44,194 nucleotides of DNA from Planctomycetales bacterium (GTDB taxonomy: Bacteria; Omnitrophota; Gorgyraeia; Gygaellales; Profunditerraquicolaceae), in assembly GCA_005239725.1 (NCBI GenBank), contig SBBM01000036.1:1-44194 (forward strand), written 5' to 3'. Position numbers and translations under genes: made by a program. Below, piece after piece: positions 32,197 through 44,085 of the stretch (position 1 is the stretch's first letter; the number at the start of each line of letters is the position of its first letter). The notes below the pieces were generated by a model. It was not told the origin of the DNA. It was given only the letters and a program-made list of their open reading frames with translations, and searched no databases.

Positions 32197-33455
32197 AAGT
32201 CATTCTTGCGGCCAAGAGCGTCTATCCCTTTCATCCGTTTGGGGGTGTTCAGAAATATATTTATTATTTTGCGAAAAATCTAGTTCGTTGTGGTATTAAT
32301 GTGGAGATCGTCGCTCCCCAAGATGCCAGGGCCGCTAGGGTCGAAGAGTATGAGGGTCTTTCCTATAGGCTTTTGAGGCCGGCCATTTATCAATACCTGG
32401 AATACCCGGTGGGATGGTGGGGGGTTCATCTATTTAGTCGTTCTTTGGCAAGATATTTAAAAAAGACTCGCTTTGACTTACTGCATAGCTTTGACCTGAC
32501 CGGTTATCAATATTTAAAAATAAAATCAAGGAAACCTGTCATTGCCCATATCTTCACGGATAATTATTTAAGCAATCCCATCTCTTTGACCAATATCTCT
32601 AATATTTGGAACTTTACGGCGGCCCGTTTTGATAAGATCAAAGAAAAAAAAGTTAAGATATCTCCCTTTGATGACCTGTCAGTCAAGGCGCAATATCTGG
32701 GCCAATATATGTTTAAAGTAAGGCCTCTCCATGAAAGTTTGCGACGTTGTGACGCGGCGTTTTTTGAGGATGAGATCTTTCGGGGCGATGTCGCCAAGCT
32801 GTATCGTATCAATCTCCAGAAATGTTCGGTGGTTCCCGTTGGCATCGATATTCCTTGTGTCGAGCAAGCGCTTACCCGGACCTCTATTTCAAGGCCAGGA
32901 CTCGGATTGGGCAAAGAGGATATTGTCTTGATTAGCGTTAATCGTCTGGCGGCGGATAAAGGGGTCGATAAAATAATCACGGCCTTGGAAAGGATCGTGA
33001 AAGATATCCCTAAGCTAAGGCTTATAATGATCGGTGGTGGATATCAAGAGAGGGAGTTGCTTGAGATGATACGGCAGAAAGACCTGACCCGATATGTCCG
33101 GCATTTGAAGAATGTTCCCGAAGAAGATTTATATCAATACTATCGATTGTCGGATATTTATGTGTGCGCATTTTCATACCCTGGATCCAGCATAAGTACT
33201 CTCGAGGCGATGGCGTGTTCTTTGCCTATTATTACAACAGCCCAGCCCTGGCTCGTTGAAGAGGGAAGAAACGGGTTGTTCTTAAAAGACAACGAGCCGG
33301 GAACTATTGGCGATGCGGTTATACGGCTCATCAGGGAAAATAAATTGAAATCTCAGGGGGTCTTGTCACGGACAATGGTCCAAAAGTTTTCGTGGGATAA
33401 TATCGCCCGAGAGGCTGTCAGAAGATACCAGGATATTCTTAAGCTCGACAACTAA
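32193..33455 (+). CDS. Glycosyltransferase family 4 (atypical E-x7-E site)
   Basis: This 420-aa GT-B protein has an N-terminal HPFGGVQKYIYYFAKNLV acceptor loop, LLHSFDLTGYQ, a VVPVGID turn, the donor domain LISVNRLAADKGVDKII and MIGGGYQERELL. At the usual retaining-site E-x7-E it reads PGSSISTLEAM: the second Glu is kept but the first is Pro. That is uncommon though known in divergent members. It has a longer than usual central linker (residues about 120-200). ATGA overlap with the upstream methyltransferase gene. Confidence 0.85.
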   Translation: MKVILAAKSVYPFHPFGGVQKYIYYFAKNLVRCGINVEIVAPQDARAARVEEYEGLSYRLLRPAIYQYLEYPVGWWGVHLFSRSLARYLKKTRFDLLHSFDLTGYQYLKIKSRKPVIAHIFTDNYLSNPISLTNISNIWNFTAARFDKIKEKKVKISPFDDLSVKAQYLGQYMFKVRPLHESLRRCDAAFFEDEIFRGDVAKLYRINLQKCSVVPVGIDIPCVEQALTRTSISRPGLGLGKEDIVLISVNRLAADKGVDKIITALERIVKDIPKLRLIMIGGGYQERELLEMIRQKDLTRYVRHLKNVPEEDLYQYYRLSDIYVCAFSYPGSSISTLEAMACSLPIITTAQPWLVEEGRNGLFLKDNEPGTIGDAVIRLIRENKLKSQGVLSRTMVQKFSWDNIAREAVRRYQDILKLDN

Positions 33456-33463
33456 GCGATAAA

Positions 33464-34237
33464 ATGTCAAGGCAGGCCTTAAAGACCGTCAATATATTGG
33501 GAGTTAATGTCTGCGTCGTTAACCTTCGGCAGGCATGTTTATTTGTTGAAGAATGCATAAAACACAAGAAAAAGACTTATGTGTGTGTGGCCCCTGTCTC
33601 TACCATTGTGGACTGTCAGAAAGACCCGGAGTATAATAAGATCATTAATGGTGCCGGGATGGTGACCCCTGACGGAATACCGGTTGTTTGGTTGGGTAAA
33701 TTAAAGGGTGAGAAGGGCATGGAACGGACGTACGGTCCCGATCTTATGCTTTCCTTATGTCAATTAAGCGAGAAAGAAGGACATCGGCATTTTTTTTACG
33801 GGGGCAGGCCAGAGACAAACTCTTTATTGGCCAGAAAACTGCAGGGATTATTCCCCAAGATGAAGATCGCAGGGAGCTTTGCCCCCTCGTTGATGGCTAA
33901 GGGACAATTGGAACAAGGGGATGTCCTTCGGCGCATTGATGATGCCCGCCCCGATGTCCTGTGGGTAGGGCTGGGAAGTCCTAAGCAGGATTATTGGATG
34001 CATCGTCATCGTGACCACCTAGATGTCCCCGTCATGGTCGGTGTTGGCGCCGCATTTGATTTTATCGCAGGGACCAAACCCCAGGCGCCCCCTTGGATGC
34101 GTAATAGCGGTTTAGAGTGGTTGTTTAGGTTGTGTTGTGAGCCGCGCCGGCTTTGGAAACGCTATCTGATTGGCAATACCCAGTTCATTTACTATTGCCT
34201 GCGCGATATGCTTTTTAAAAAGGACCTTGGGGCATGA
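33464..34237 (+). CDS. WecG/TagA/CpsF family glycosyltransferase (GT26)
   Basis: This 257-aa protein matches the family of membrane-associated transferases that add the second sugar, often N-acetylmannosamine or its uronic acid, to undecaprenyl-PP-linked sugar. Signatures are ILGVNVCVVN, GAGMVTPDGIPVVWLGK (Asp70), the YGGRPETN turn, VLWVGLGSPKQDYWM and VGVGAAFDFIAGTKPQAPPWM, and the C-terminal basic membrane-binding segment LEWLFRLCCEPRRLWKRY. It sits directly before the initiating transferase gene (4-nt overlap), as expected for enzymes acting in sequence. Confidence 0.93.
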   Translation: MSRQALKTVNILGVNVCVVNLRQACLFVEECIKHKKKTYVCVAPVSTIVDCQKDPEYNKIINGAGMVTPDGIPVVWLGKLKGEKGMERTYGPDLMLSLCQLSEKEGHRHFFYGGRPETNSLLARKLQGLFPKMKIAGSFAPSLMAKGQLEQGDVLRRIDDARPDVLWVGLGSPKQDYWMHRHRDHLDVPVMVGVGAAFDFIAGTKPQAPPWMRNSGLEWLFRLCCEPRRLWKRYLIGNTQFIYYCLRDMLFKKDLGA

Positions 34238-35661
34238 TTAAGGTGACCCAGCGTACGATGATTACGGCCTGTTATATCTTGATTGATATTATCTTTATCG
34301 TCCTTGCCATGGGACTTGCCTGTGAGATAAGGAAGGAAACCCTGCCATTTACAGTCGGCCTCAACAATCTATTCCTGAATCCGGCCAATCCATTTCGTCT
34401 TATATTTCTATTCTGGGGTCTGGTAGCCATTTTTTTTAACAGCATGTCCCAGCTCTATCAGACCCGCCGTGAGATATTTGAGGCAGCCGAGATCTGGGAG
34501 GTGATTCGGTCGGTTTTCTTGTCAATGACAATCATCATTGTCGCCATCTTTTTAGCTAAGGTCACTGCCTTCCCCCGTGCGGTTCTTTTTCTGACGACTT
34601 TTTTTATGATCCTCTTTTTTTCGTTATGGAGGATCGTTAAGCGTATCTTGGTGGGATATCTCGTGGCGCAAGGCTATCACAATTTTAACGCCTTGATTAT
34701 CGGTGCGGGAAATATCGGCATGGCCCTAGAGAAGGAGATCGCCAAGCGCCCAACCCTGGGGATTCATGTCATCGGCTACCTCGATAACCTCAAGGAAGAG
34801 TCCCCAAATAAAAACGGGCCAAAAGTCTTAGGCAAGATAACAGACTTTGCGACGATCGCTCGGCGGGAATTTATCAATAAGATTTTTGTGACGACCCACC
34901 ATGACGACCGCACCTTTTTGCGATTATTGGAAGAGGCGCAGGAATTGGGGGTGGCGATCCGTGTCGTGCCTTCTGGATTTGAATTGATTTCCGGAGAGTT
35001 CGTCAAAAATAATATTGGGCTTATTCCTATCTTAGAATATGGGGACATTACCACCCCCTCCCATCACCAGTTAGGTAAGAGGATATTCGATTTTACGATG
35101 GCCCTCTGCGGGTTGATTATCTTGTCTCCCGTATTTTTAATGACCGCCATTATTATTCGACTGGATAGCCCAGGACCTATTTTCTTTCGATCGCGTCGCT
35201 ATGGGCGTAGAGGCCATATCTTTCATATGTATAAATTTCGGAGCATGGTGCAGAACGCCGAGGCGATCTTAGATGAGGTGCGCGATCAAAACGAAGCGGA
35301 TGGCCCGATTTTCAAAATACGGGGAGATCCGCGCGTGACAATGGTAGGTAAGTTCTTGCGCAAATACAGTCTCGATGAATTGCCGCAGCTATTGAATGTA
35401 TTGTGGGGACAAATGAGTCTGGTTGGCCCGCGGCCTTTGCCGATAGAGCAGGTGCATAAAGAAGACCTCCGTCAGCTCAAGAGGCTCGAGGTTAAGCCTG
35501 GCATTACGGGGCTCTGGCAGATTAGGGGCCGCAGCGATATTTCTTTCTCACGATTAGTCAGATGGGATGTCTGGTATATCAACAACTGGTCGTTCTGGCT
35601 GGATTTAAACATCCTCTTTCAGACGATTCCAGTGGTGATTAAGGGAAAAGGGGCCTATTGA
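34234..35661 (+). CDS. Initiating undecaprenyl-phosphate sugar phosphotransferase (WbaP/WcaJ-like)
   Basis: This 475-aa protein is a polyprenyl glycosylphosphotransferase that starts repeat-unit synthesis. The N-terminal half has about four membrane helices, then a Rossmann-like domain ([17 protein letters not shown]) near residues 155-250. One more hydrophobic hairpin ([19 protein letters not shown]) is followed by the catalytic domain with [11 protein letters not shown] near residue 332, [17 protein letters not shown] near residue 380 and LVGPRPLP. The product is a lipid-PP-hexose or HexNAc. The gene overlaps the TagA/WecG-type transferase gene and the following polymerase-like gene by 4 nt each. 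Confidence 0.94.
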   Translation: MIKVTQRTMITACYILIDIIFIVLAMGLACEIRKETLPFTVGLNNLFLNPANPFRLIFLFWGLVAIFFNSMSQLYQTRREIFEAAEIWEVIRSVFLSMTIIIVAIFLAKVTAFPRAVLFLTTFFMILFFSLWRIVKRILVGYLVAQGYHNFNALIIGAGNIGMALEKEIAKRPTLGIHVIGYLDNLKEESPNKNGPKVLGKITDFATIARREFINKIFVTTHHDDRTFLRLLEEAQELGVAIRVVPSGFELISGEFVKNNIGLIPILEYGDITTPSHHQLGKRIFDFTMALCGLIILSPVFLMTAIIIRLDSPGPIFFRSRRYGRRGHIFHMYKFRSMVQNAEAILDEVRDQNEADGPIFKIRGDPRVTMVGKFLRKYSLDELPQLLNVLWGQMSLVGPRPLPIEQVHKEDLRQLKRLEVKPGITGLWQIRGRSDISFSRLVRWDVWYINNWSFWLDLNILFQTIPVVIKGKGAY

Positions 35662-36910
35662 TCTGGCTCGTCTCTGCTCAATGCGCTATTAAACATAAAA
35701 TCGATTCCCTAATCAGGTTCTTTCTGTGTCTTCTCATTTTTTGGCTGCCCTACAGTCCGGCTATCATCGAGACCTGTGTTATCATCTTATCTTTCCTGTG
35801 GGCTATCAAACGCGGCATCATGTCTTATCAGGACAAAAGGGGCCTGCAAGCCTTTTGTCTTCCTGCCACAGTTCTCAATAAACCCATCCTTGTCTTTGGG
35901 GTTGTTGCTGTCTTTTCCTCTTTGGCCAGTCCGTTTTGGGAACAGTCTTTACCCAATTTCTTGACAAAGACATTAGAATGGTTTATTGTGTATTTTCTTG
36001 TTATTGAAGGCATTAGGACAAGAAAACATATTTATCTCATCTTGGGCGTCTTCTTGGTAACGCTATTGGCGACGGTCCTAGATAGTCTTATTCAGTATTA
36101 TATTACCTCTAAAGATATTTTCTTGGGCCACACGATCGACCCGGGGACACGGGCGACAGCGGGATTTAAGACACCCAATGGTCTGGGCGCGTATTTAACG
36201 TTGGCTATACCTCTCATTTTTAGTGGGATGGTGATTAAGGGGGGATTTTTTAAGTATCGCTTGACAGCGATCGGTATTTTCTTTCTAGCCATTTGGTCAT
36301 TGATACTGACATTTTCTCGTAATGCCTGGGCCACGACATTGTGCGGCCTAATATCTTTTGTTGCCTTATTTTTCTTCCGTCAACAGCGTATCAAACTATA
36401 TTTTATATTAGGCATTTTATCGATCTTGGTTCCTTTATGGGTCTATGGGATTTTCATCTTGGCCAATGGTTTGGATATCCCTGCATGGAGATCCGTTACA
36501 GCCTTATGGCGTCTGGGCGTCTGGGCGGATACGATGACCATGATCAAAGACAGCCCATTTTTAGGCCATGGGGTCAACACCTTTATGCAACTTTTCGAAA
36601 CATACCGCACCGATATAGGGAATCCGACCTATGCCCACAATAGTTATCTGCAATTAACCGCAGAGACCGGGGTATTGGGTTTAGCCGCTTTTCTATGGAT
36701 ACTTGTAACACTCTTACGATGGGTTCTTACTGGTCTGGCGAGTGATGAAACAAGAGAAGACCCTCTGGTCCCTCTCGTTATGGGGCTGGGGGCAGGGATA
36801 TTTGCCTTTTTAGTGGAAAGCGCCTTGGATAATCATTTTTATTCGTTGCAACTGTGTGTCTATTTATGGTTTATGATCGGCGTCTTGGTTGTCATGACAA
36901 AGGAGTTACC

Positions 36911-36935
<25 letters not shown>
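35658..36935 (+). CDS. O-antigen polymerase/ligase-like membrane protein (Wzy/WaaL)
   Basis: This 425-aa protein has about 10-12 membrane helices. The large periplasmic loop carries the Wzy_C-type signature: FSRNAW upstream, [21 protein letters not shown], then [18 protein letters not shown]. The end, [20 protein letters not shown], closely parallels the end of the protein encoded at 38877-40406 (SSVDTNFYSVQLGSLMWLMM), so the two are paralogues. The start is a TTG whose TTGA overlaps the stop of the initiating transferase gene. Whether it polymerises or ligates cannot be told from sequence. Confidence 0.88.
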
Positions 36936-38873
<1,938 letters not shown>

Positions 38874-38876
38874 TAT

Positions 38877-40406
38877 ATGGTGACCACCGCTAGAATCGAA
38901 CAATGGATTAAGCAATGTGATGGGGCGATGGCATTTTCTTTCTATGCCATGATTTATTTTTTGCCCATTTCGATTGCCCTCTGTGAGATCTTTACTTCCT
39001 TGGCCTTTATCATTTGGCTTCTAAAAAGAGGAGCCGTCTTCTACCAGCGCTTAAGGGAGACCACAACGGATGGCGCTCATTGTTCATTTTGCCAGAGAAT
39101 AAAACTTTTTTTGCGGTCCTTCAAGCCCATAGCCAATCCCCTTAATATCCCCATCGCCCTTTTTTTATTGTTTAATTTTATCTCCATGCTTTTAAGTCAA
39201 CATCGGATGGTGAGTATAGAGGGGTTTCTAGGAAAGACCTTACAAAATTCCTTTCTGTATTTTAATTTTATCGAGTGCATAAATTCTCGGGGACGGTTTA
39301 AGATATTTTTCAGAGTATTTTTTGTATCGATTGTCCTGATCTCTGTCAATGGCATTTATCAGTACTTTGTCGGTCATGAATTCATTCATGGCAGCAGTTT
39401 TGATGGGAGAATTTCCTCAAGCTTTCGTCATGCCAACGATTATGCTGCCTATTTAGTCGTTGTTAGTCTTATATTGCTTGGTAGCGTCTTTTCCCTTTTT
39501 GCGTTTGGGAAAAAGGCTGTTTCTGGTCAGGAATTCTTTGTATCTCGACGCAGCGCCTTGTTCTGCTTGTCCCTATTTGTCTTGACCTCTTTTTCTCTGG
39601 GGCTCACCTATTCGCGGGGCGCATGGCTTGGATTTTTATTTGCCATGCTTTATCTTTCTTGGCGTAGGAGAAATTTGACCTTTTTTAATCTCTTGATAAT
39701 CATTGTATTCTTTGGAATCTTTTATCCTCAGCTGAAGTCATATCGTCATGTGGAGCTGTGGGGGGATAGCTGGATTGAAGTCGTCAAGACGCCGCAACAG
39801 CCAACGACCCTGGAGTCGGCATTGGCACCCACCGGATCTTCTCTGGGCCCAAGCGAAGGGACTCTCTCAGAGCCTTCTTTAGAGACCGAAAGTCTCTTAC
39901 CACCCACGCAGGCAGTTATTGTAAAAGAGCAAAGACGCGCTTCATTCTTCGGGGACATTAAGGAAATATTCCTGTTACAGGTATCTCAGATGAATGCCTC
40001 CGGAAGGCGGGCTTATTGGCAAGAGGCTATACACATGATTAGGGATTATCCTGTATTTGGTGTTGGTATCAACGCCTATTCATTGGTAGCCCCGCGCTAC
40101 AAGATCACGTGGGGAGGGTATCCGCATAATTGTTATTTGCAAATGTTGGTAGAAATAGGCATCGTTGGATTCTTGCCTTTTCTGTGGATACTTTTCAGAA
40201 TATTTCGCGTTGGGATAATCCATGAGTCTCGCGTCCAGGACCCATCTTTGGTGTTGATCTTGGTGGGGGCCATGTCTGGTTTTCTTGGCTTTCTTGTTCA
40301 TAGTTCTGTGGACACGAATTTCTATTCAGTCCAACTAGGAAGCTTGATGTGGCTTATGATGGGGCTCATCACCGTCATAAGGGAGGTCGGAAGCCGTACT
40401 GCCTAG
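38877..40406 (+). CDS. O-antigen polymerase/ligase-like membrane protein (Wzy/WaaL), second paralogue
   Basis: This 509-aa polytopic protein is paralogous to the product of 35658-36935: both start with an aromatic helix followed by an L-x-KRG turn and end in D-x-x-FYS-x-QL. Signature parts are LTYSRGAWLGFLFAM, YWQEAIHMIRDYPVFGVGINAYS and YPHNCYLQMLVEIGIVGFL. It carries an extra segment rich in Pro, Ser, Thr and Glu at about residues 300-350, inside the periplasmic loop just before the catalytic region. It follows fcl by 3 nt and is followed by a TPR gene. Confidence 0.87.
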   Translation: MVTTARIEQWIKQCDGAMAFSFYAMIYFLPISIALCEIFTSLAFIIWLLKRGAVFYQRLRETTTDGAHCSFCQRIKLFLRSFKPIANPLNIPIALFLLFNFISMLLSQHRMVSIEGFLGKTLQNSFLYFNFIECINSRGRFKIFFRVFFVSIVLISVNGIYQYFVGHEFIHGSSFDGRISSSFRHANDYAAYLVVVSLILLGSVFSLFAFGKKAVSGQEFFVSRRSALFCLSLFVLTSFSLGLTYSRGAWLGFLFAMLYLSWRRRNLTFFNLLIIIVFFGIFYPQLKSYRHVELWGDSWIEVVKTPQQPTTLESALAPTGSSLGPSEGTLSEPSLETESLLPPTQAVIVKEQRRASFFGDIKEIFLLQVSQMNASGRRAYWQEAIHMIRDYPVFGVGINAYSLVAPRYKITWGGYPHNCYLQMLVEIGIVGFLPFLWILFRIFRVGIIHESRVQDPSLVLILVGAMSGFLGFLVHSSVDTNFYSVQLGSLMWLMMGLITVIREVGSRTA

Positions 40407-40415
40407 GAGGACCCT

Positions 40416-41183
40416 GTGCGTCCAGGAGCCGTTTCTGCCATACCCATTGCCCATGTGGGCCCAACGATGGTGCGTATCTGCTTGGTCGCATTAGTCTCTT
40501 TTCTCTCTTTTATTTTTTATACCATACGCACAACGCTCAATCCGCAATACGGCAAACTTTTTTATAATATCGGGATGCGCTGCGCAGACTGTTCTCCACA
40601 GAAGCGTTGGCATTATTTCACCAAGGCACTTTATTATGATCCTGGTCTTAGTGAGGCTTATTATCGGTTGGGCAAGATAGCCGCAGCCGATGGCCAGGAG
40701 GATAAAGCTTTTGAGTTTTACAAAAAAGCAGCTACCTTGGATTATCGCCATTGGCAGGCCTACGTTCAAGTAGGTTATTATTATTTTCACCATGGTGAGC
40801 CGGAGGCGGCCTTCCGCTATTTAAAACAGGCGTATCGATACAATCAGGAGGTTGCAGAGGCTAGGCATAAGTATTATTTAGGGATTTTGTACGAGTTAAA
40901 AAAAGATTATGAAGCGGCAATTTCTTGTTATAACGGGATTCCGGGTAGCGACCCGAAAGTAGCTGAGATTATGGCCCGGAAAGGATCCTTGTGTCACTTA
41001 ATAGGCTGGGACGAGGGAGCTAGGGACATCGAAAGATATTTATATCATATCGATAGAGACGATTTGGCGGACCCATTAAAACGTTTTATAGAAATAAATC
41101 AACTGCCTGAATATATGAAGACGATCCCTGAGTTTGAATGGATCACTGATATAGAATTCAAAAATCTTAAGCTAAATCCATAG
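40416..41183 (+). CDS. TPR protein with N-terminal membrane anchor
   Basis: This 255-aa protein has one hydrophobic helix (VRICLVALVSFLSFIFY, about residues 19-35) followed by three or more tetratricopeptide-like units. Examples are WHYFTKALYYDPGLSEAYYRLGK, DKAFEFYKKAATLDY and EAAFRYLKQAYRYN. Two Cys (CADC) lie just after the anchor. The GTG start at 40416 has a strong AGGAGG five bases upstream; an ATG at 40467 would drop 17 residues. Its place directly after a Wzy-like gene suggests a periplasm-facing scaffold for polymerisation or ligation. That role is inferred from location only. Confidence 0.75.
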   Translation: MRPGAVSAIPIAHVGPTMVRICLVALVSFLSFIFYTIRTTLNPQYGKLFYNIGMRCADCSPQKRWHYFTKALYYDPGLSEAYYRLGKIAAADGQEDKAFEFYKKAATLDYRHWQAYVQVGYYYFHHGEPEAAFRYLKQAYRYNQEVAEARHKYYLGILYELKKDYEAAISCYNGIPGSDPKVAEIMARKGSLCHLIGWDEGARDIERYLYHIDRDDLADPLKRFIEINQLPEYMKTIPEFEWITDIEFKNLKLNP

Positions 41184-41198
41184 AGACGGGAAGTTATA

Positions 41199-42902
41199 AT
41201 GGAAAAACTCAAGCACCATCAGGCCACAGGGTGGGATGTACTTGTCCTATCTTTTTTTGCGGTAATGATTACCTTCCATCCTTTTTATCTGCATGGAGAA
41301 TTGAATTTTTTTGAATTAGGGATTTATCTTCCGGGCATCAACGCCCTGTTGGATGGGGCGGTGCCTTACCGCGATTTCTTTCACTTGCGTGGCCCGCTTG
41401 AATTGTATGTCCCTGCCTTTTTTATGTCCCTTTTGGGAGAAAATGTCGCTATCTTAACGACGTATTTTTATATTGGTAGCGTTATAACGCTTTTAATCGC
41501 CATTGGGATCGCTCAAGGCATTTTTCGGACACGTTTTATCCTATATCTTATGGTGCCTGTTCTCATCGGCAGGACCTTTCCCCGCGTTGCCTTCACCTAT
41601 TGGGGTGGCATGCGGTATGCCCTAGGGTTATTGGCTATTTTTTTCGCCGTTTATTTCTTTCAACGCAAGAAATACCGCTGGATTGTTTATTCAGGCATAG
41701 TAACGACCTTAGCCTGGTTGACCAGTATCGAGATCGGCGTCTGCGCGTTGGCCGCTATCAGTATTGCTTGTGTCATGGGGTGGTTTTTTAAAGTTTACAA
41801 CAGTCATTTTATCATTAGGGCGATTGGTATGTACGTCTTGGGGATTGCCATGATCGCTGTACCGTATTGTGTGTATTTAGCCAAGATGCGCGCCTTGGGC
41901 GAATATATTGAGTCAACGTGGGCGGTTGTGACCCAGCTGACAAAGATATTTCCTGATCGTTTATTGGAAAACTATCCTGGCACCCTAGGAGAGATTTTAA
42001 GCGCTATGCTCCCGTGGGGAAATTATTTTAAATTACTGACCCCAGCCTATTGTTTTTTATTTCTTGCCGTTTATACAGCAATCAAGATTAGGCGCAAGGC
42101 GTTTGACCAGCGCCTATTGGCAGTCCTATGTGTTGGGGCGTATGGTGCGATCATGTACATGACGGCCTTCCGGAAGCTCATGGCAAGCCAATTTGAAATG
42201 GCACTCCAACCCGAGAAGATAATCTTATTTTTCATGCTGGAAGAGGCTTTTTTGCTCCTATGGGGCCAAAGAAGTTGGATTCGTATGTCGCTGGTAAGGC
42301 GGCCCGATAGATTCGACCAATGGAAACTGGCGGGGATTTATTTCTTGATCTTTGGTCTGGTCATTTCTTCTGTCAATTACGCCCTTATGCGCTACGACCG
42401 ACGTTTTTTTGCCTTTCAATATATAAAATCGGTTGTGCTCGGTCAAGATACGAGACGATTATATCCTTTAGTCAATCAGAAATCCGAGAGGATGCGCTTG
42501 AGTCGCCTTAAAGGGATCGTCGTCCCCTCTTGGCAGGCCGAAGATTTCAAACAACTCACCGATTTCTTTGAGCAGAATACGCCCCCTGGCGAAACAGTCT
42601 TGATGTACCCTGAGGTGGGGCTGTACAGTTTTATTATCGACCGTCCATTTGTGGGTCGATTTCCCATGGCCACCTTTTCCTGGATAGGAGGCTGGCATCG
42701 GGAATTTATGGAAGATTTATTGGTGGCTAGACCACGGTTTGCTGTCTTGTCCAAAGACCCCGGACCTACTTTTGAAAAGGCCTATTTCAAGATTCCATCC
42801 AATAAACAACATTATGAAGAAGCGATGCGTTACATCCATGATTATTACGTGGCAGTAGATTCAACGCCGAGTTTAGTAATTTACAGACGAAAAACCCCCT
42901 AA
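41199..42902 (+). CDS. Polytopic membrane protein, GT-C-type glycosyltransferase candidate
   Basis: This 567-aa protein has about 10 helices in its first 420 residues and a soluble C-terminal domain of about 140 residues. The first extracytoplasmic loop carries ELNFFELGIY and DGAVPYRDFFHLRGPLELY (residues 52-70), a pattern seen in bacterial PMT_2/ArnT-like proteins that use polyprenyl-phosphate sugars. The C-terminal part (GETVLMYPEVGLYSFIIDRP, ARPRFAVLSKDPG) is also common in such proteins. The GT2 encoded at 8756 could supply a lipid-linked donor. The precise family is not certain. It is the last gene of the polysaccharide block. Confidence 0.62.
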   Translation: MEKLKHHQATGWDVLVLSFFAVMITFHPFYLHGELNFFELGIYLPGINALLDGAVPYRDFFHLRGPLELYVPAFFMSLLGENVAILTTYFYIGSVITLLIAIGIAQGIFRTRFILYLMVPVLIGRTFPRVAFTYWGGMRYALGLLAIFFAVYFFQRKKYRWIVYSGIVTTLAWLTSIEIGVCALAAISIACVMGWFFKVYNSHFIIRAIGMYVLGIAMIAVPYCVYLAKMRALGEYIESTWAVVTQLTKIFPDRLLENYPGTLGEILSAMLPWGNYFKLLTPAYCFLFLAVYTAIKIRRKAFDQRLLAVLCVGAYGAIMYMTAFRKLMASQFEMALQPEKIILFFMLEEAFLLLWGQRSWIRMSLVRRPDRFDQWKLAGIYFLIFGLVISSVNYALMRYDRRFFAFQYIKSVVLGQDTRRLYPLVNQKSERMRLSRLKGIVVPSWQAEDFKQLTDFFEQNTPPGETVLMYPEVGLYSFIIDRPFVGRFPMATFSWIGGWHREFMEDLLVARPRFAVLSKDPGPTFEKAYFKIPSNKQHYEEAMRYIHDYYVAVDSTPSLVIYRRKTP

Positions 42903-42950
42903 TCTTCTTTTTCTCTTGATTTTAAAGCAAGATTAATTAAAATGGGGGTT
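42893..42950. repeat. Two-part inverted repeat at the end of the polysaccharide block
   Basis: Outer arms AACCCCC (42893-42899) and GGGGGTT (42944-42950) enclose adjoining inner arms TAATCTT (42900-42906) and AAGATTA (42929-42935), with an eight-base bulge on the right. The structure begins over the last codons of the upstream gene. No T-tract follows, so a classical intrinsic terminator is not shown; a transcription-end hairpin or regulatory leader before fbaB is possible. Confidence 0.45.
42917..42943 (+). promoter_or_regulatory. Possible promoter for fbaB
   Basis: TTGATT (42917-42922) and TAAAAT (42938-42943) are 15 bp apart, a below-optimal spacing, and match 4 of 6 and 5 of 6 consensus positions. 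It lies in the 77-bp gap before fbaB. It overlaps the inverted repeat, so the two could compete. Weak support. Confidence 0.3.
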
Positions 42951-42979
42951 ACTTCAATTGATACAAAAGGAGGCCTGTC

Positions 42980-44032
42980 ATGCCTGATGTTGGCGAACTT
43001 TTATTAGCGCAAGAGTCCAAAACGCTACTAGAGCATCGTTGCACCACTATCCCCAAGGAAGCCCTAACGCTCCCTGGGCCAGATTATATCGATCGTGTCT
43101 TTGTGCATTCCGACCGGTCGAATAGTGTGCTGCGCAATCTTCAGTCGATGTTCAATCATGGGCGATTAGCTGGGACGGGGTATCTTTCTATCTTGCCGGT
43201 TGACCAAGCGATTGAACACTCCGCCGGGGCCTCCTTTGCGCCAAACCCCATCTATTTTGACCCAGAAAATATCATAAAACTCGCCATTGAAGGTGGGTGC
43301 AATGCCGTTGCCTCAACGTTGGGCGTTCTTGGCATCACCTCCCGTCGTTACGCACACAAGATTCCATTTATCGTTAAAATCAATCACAATGAATTCTTAG
43401 TCTATCCGAATAAATACGACCAGCGGCTTTTCGCCAGCGTAGAACAGGCCTATGATATGGGGGCGGTCGCGGTAGGGGCAACGATTTATTTTGGTTCGGA
43501 AGAATCCCACCGCCAGATTCAAGAAATCTCCCAGGCTTTCCAACAGGCGCACGAATTAGGAATGTTTACCATTTTGTGGTGTTATCTGCGCAATGCCGCC
43601 TTCAAAAAAAGTGACTACGATTATCATGTGGCAGCCGACCTCACAGGGCAGGCGAACCATCTGGGCGTCACGATTGAAGCGGACATCATCAAACAAAAGA
43701 TGCCGGAAAATAATGGTGGGTATACCGCACTTAAATTTGGGAAAACGCACCCCATCGTTTACGAACAACTTACCTCCAACAACCCCATTGACCTGTGCCG
43801 TTATCAAGTCGCCAACTGCTACATGGGAAAGATTGGTTTAATTAATTCCGGAGGGCCTTCTGGGGCAAACGACCTTCAAGACGCCATTCATACAGCCATC
43901 ATCAATAAACGCGCTGGAGGGATGGGATTAATCTCGGGACGTAAGGCCTTTCAGAAACCCATGCGCGATGGCATCAAGCTGCTCAACAGCATTCAGGATG
44001 TTTATCTATCGACCTCAATTACCATTGCCTAG
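42980..44032 (+). CDS. fbaB: Class I fructose-bisphosphate aldolase, FbaB/DhnA type
   Basis: This 350-aa enzyme cleaves fructose 1,6-bisphosphate to triose phosphates through a lysine Schiff base. The length equals E. coli FbaB and the sequence follows that family: [97 protein letters not shown] and LINSGGPSG, and the C-terminal [13 protein letters not shown] strong AAAGGAGG lies seven bases before the ATG. It is a central-metabolism gene, not obviously part of the glycan pathway, so it marks the likely right boundary of the locus. Confidence 0.96.
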   Translation: MPDVGELLLAQESKTLLEHRCTTIPKEALTLPGPDYIDRVFVHSDRSNSVLRNLQSMFNHGRLAGTGYLSILPVDQAIEHSAGASFAPNPIYFDPENIIKLAIEGGCNAVASTLGVLGITSRRYAHKIPFIVKINHNEFLVYPNKYDQRLFASVEQAYDMGAVAVGATIYFGSEESHRQIQEISQAFQQAHELGMFTILWCYLRNAAFKKSDYDYHVAADLTGQANHLGVTIEADIIKQKMPENNGGYTALKFGKTHPIVYEQLTSNNPIDLCRYQVANCYMGKIGLINSGGPSGANDLQDAIHTAIINKRAGGMGLISGRKAFQKPMRDGIKLLNSIQDVYLSTSITIA

Positions 44033-44045
44033 GACGCACTCGTCC
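44032..44045. repeat. Small hairpin at the fbaB stop codon
   Basis: GGACG and CGTCC form a five-base stem with a four-base loop, beginning on the last base of the TAG stop. No T-run follows closely, so it is a weak terminator candidate only. Confidence 0.3.
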
Positions 44046-44085
44046 CATCAGAAATTCCTTAAAACTGTCCACTTTTAACTCATAA

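Noticed and set aside
36854-36910. Upstream start for gmd at 36854
   Set aside because: The extension lies inside the end of the upstream membrane-protein gene; ATG 36911 has AAGGAG at the right distance and matches known Gmd N-termini.
42980-44032. fbaB as part of the glycan pathway
   Set aside because: It is a standard central-metabolism enzyme, separated by the 77-bp gap with its own strong ribosome-binding site; no feature links it to the locus beyond adjacency.
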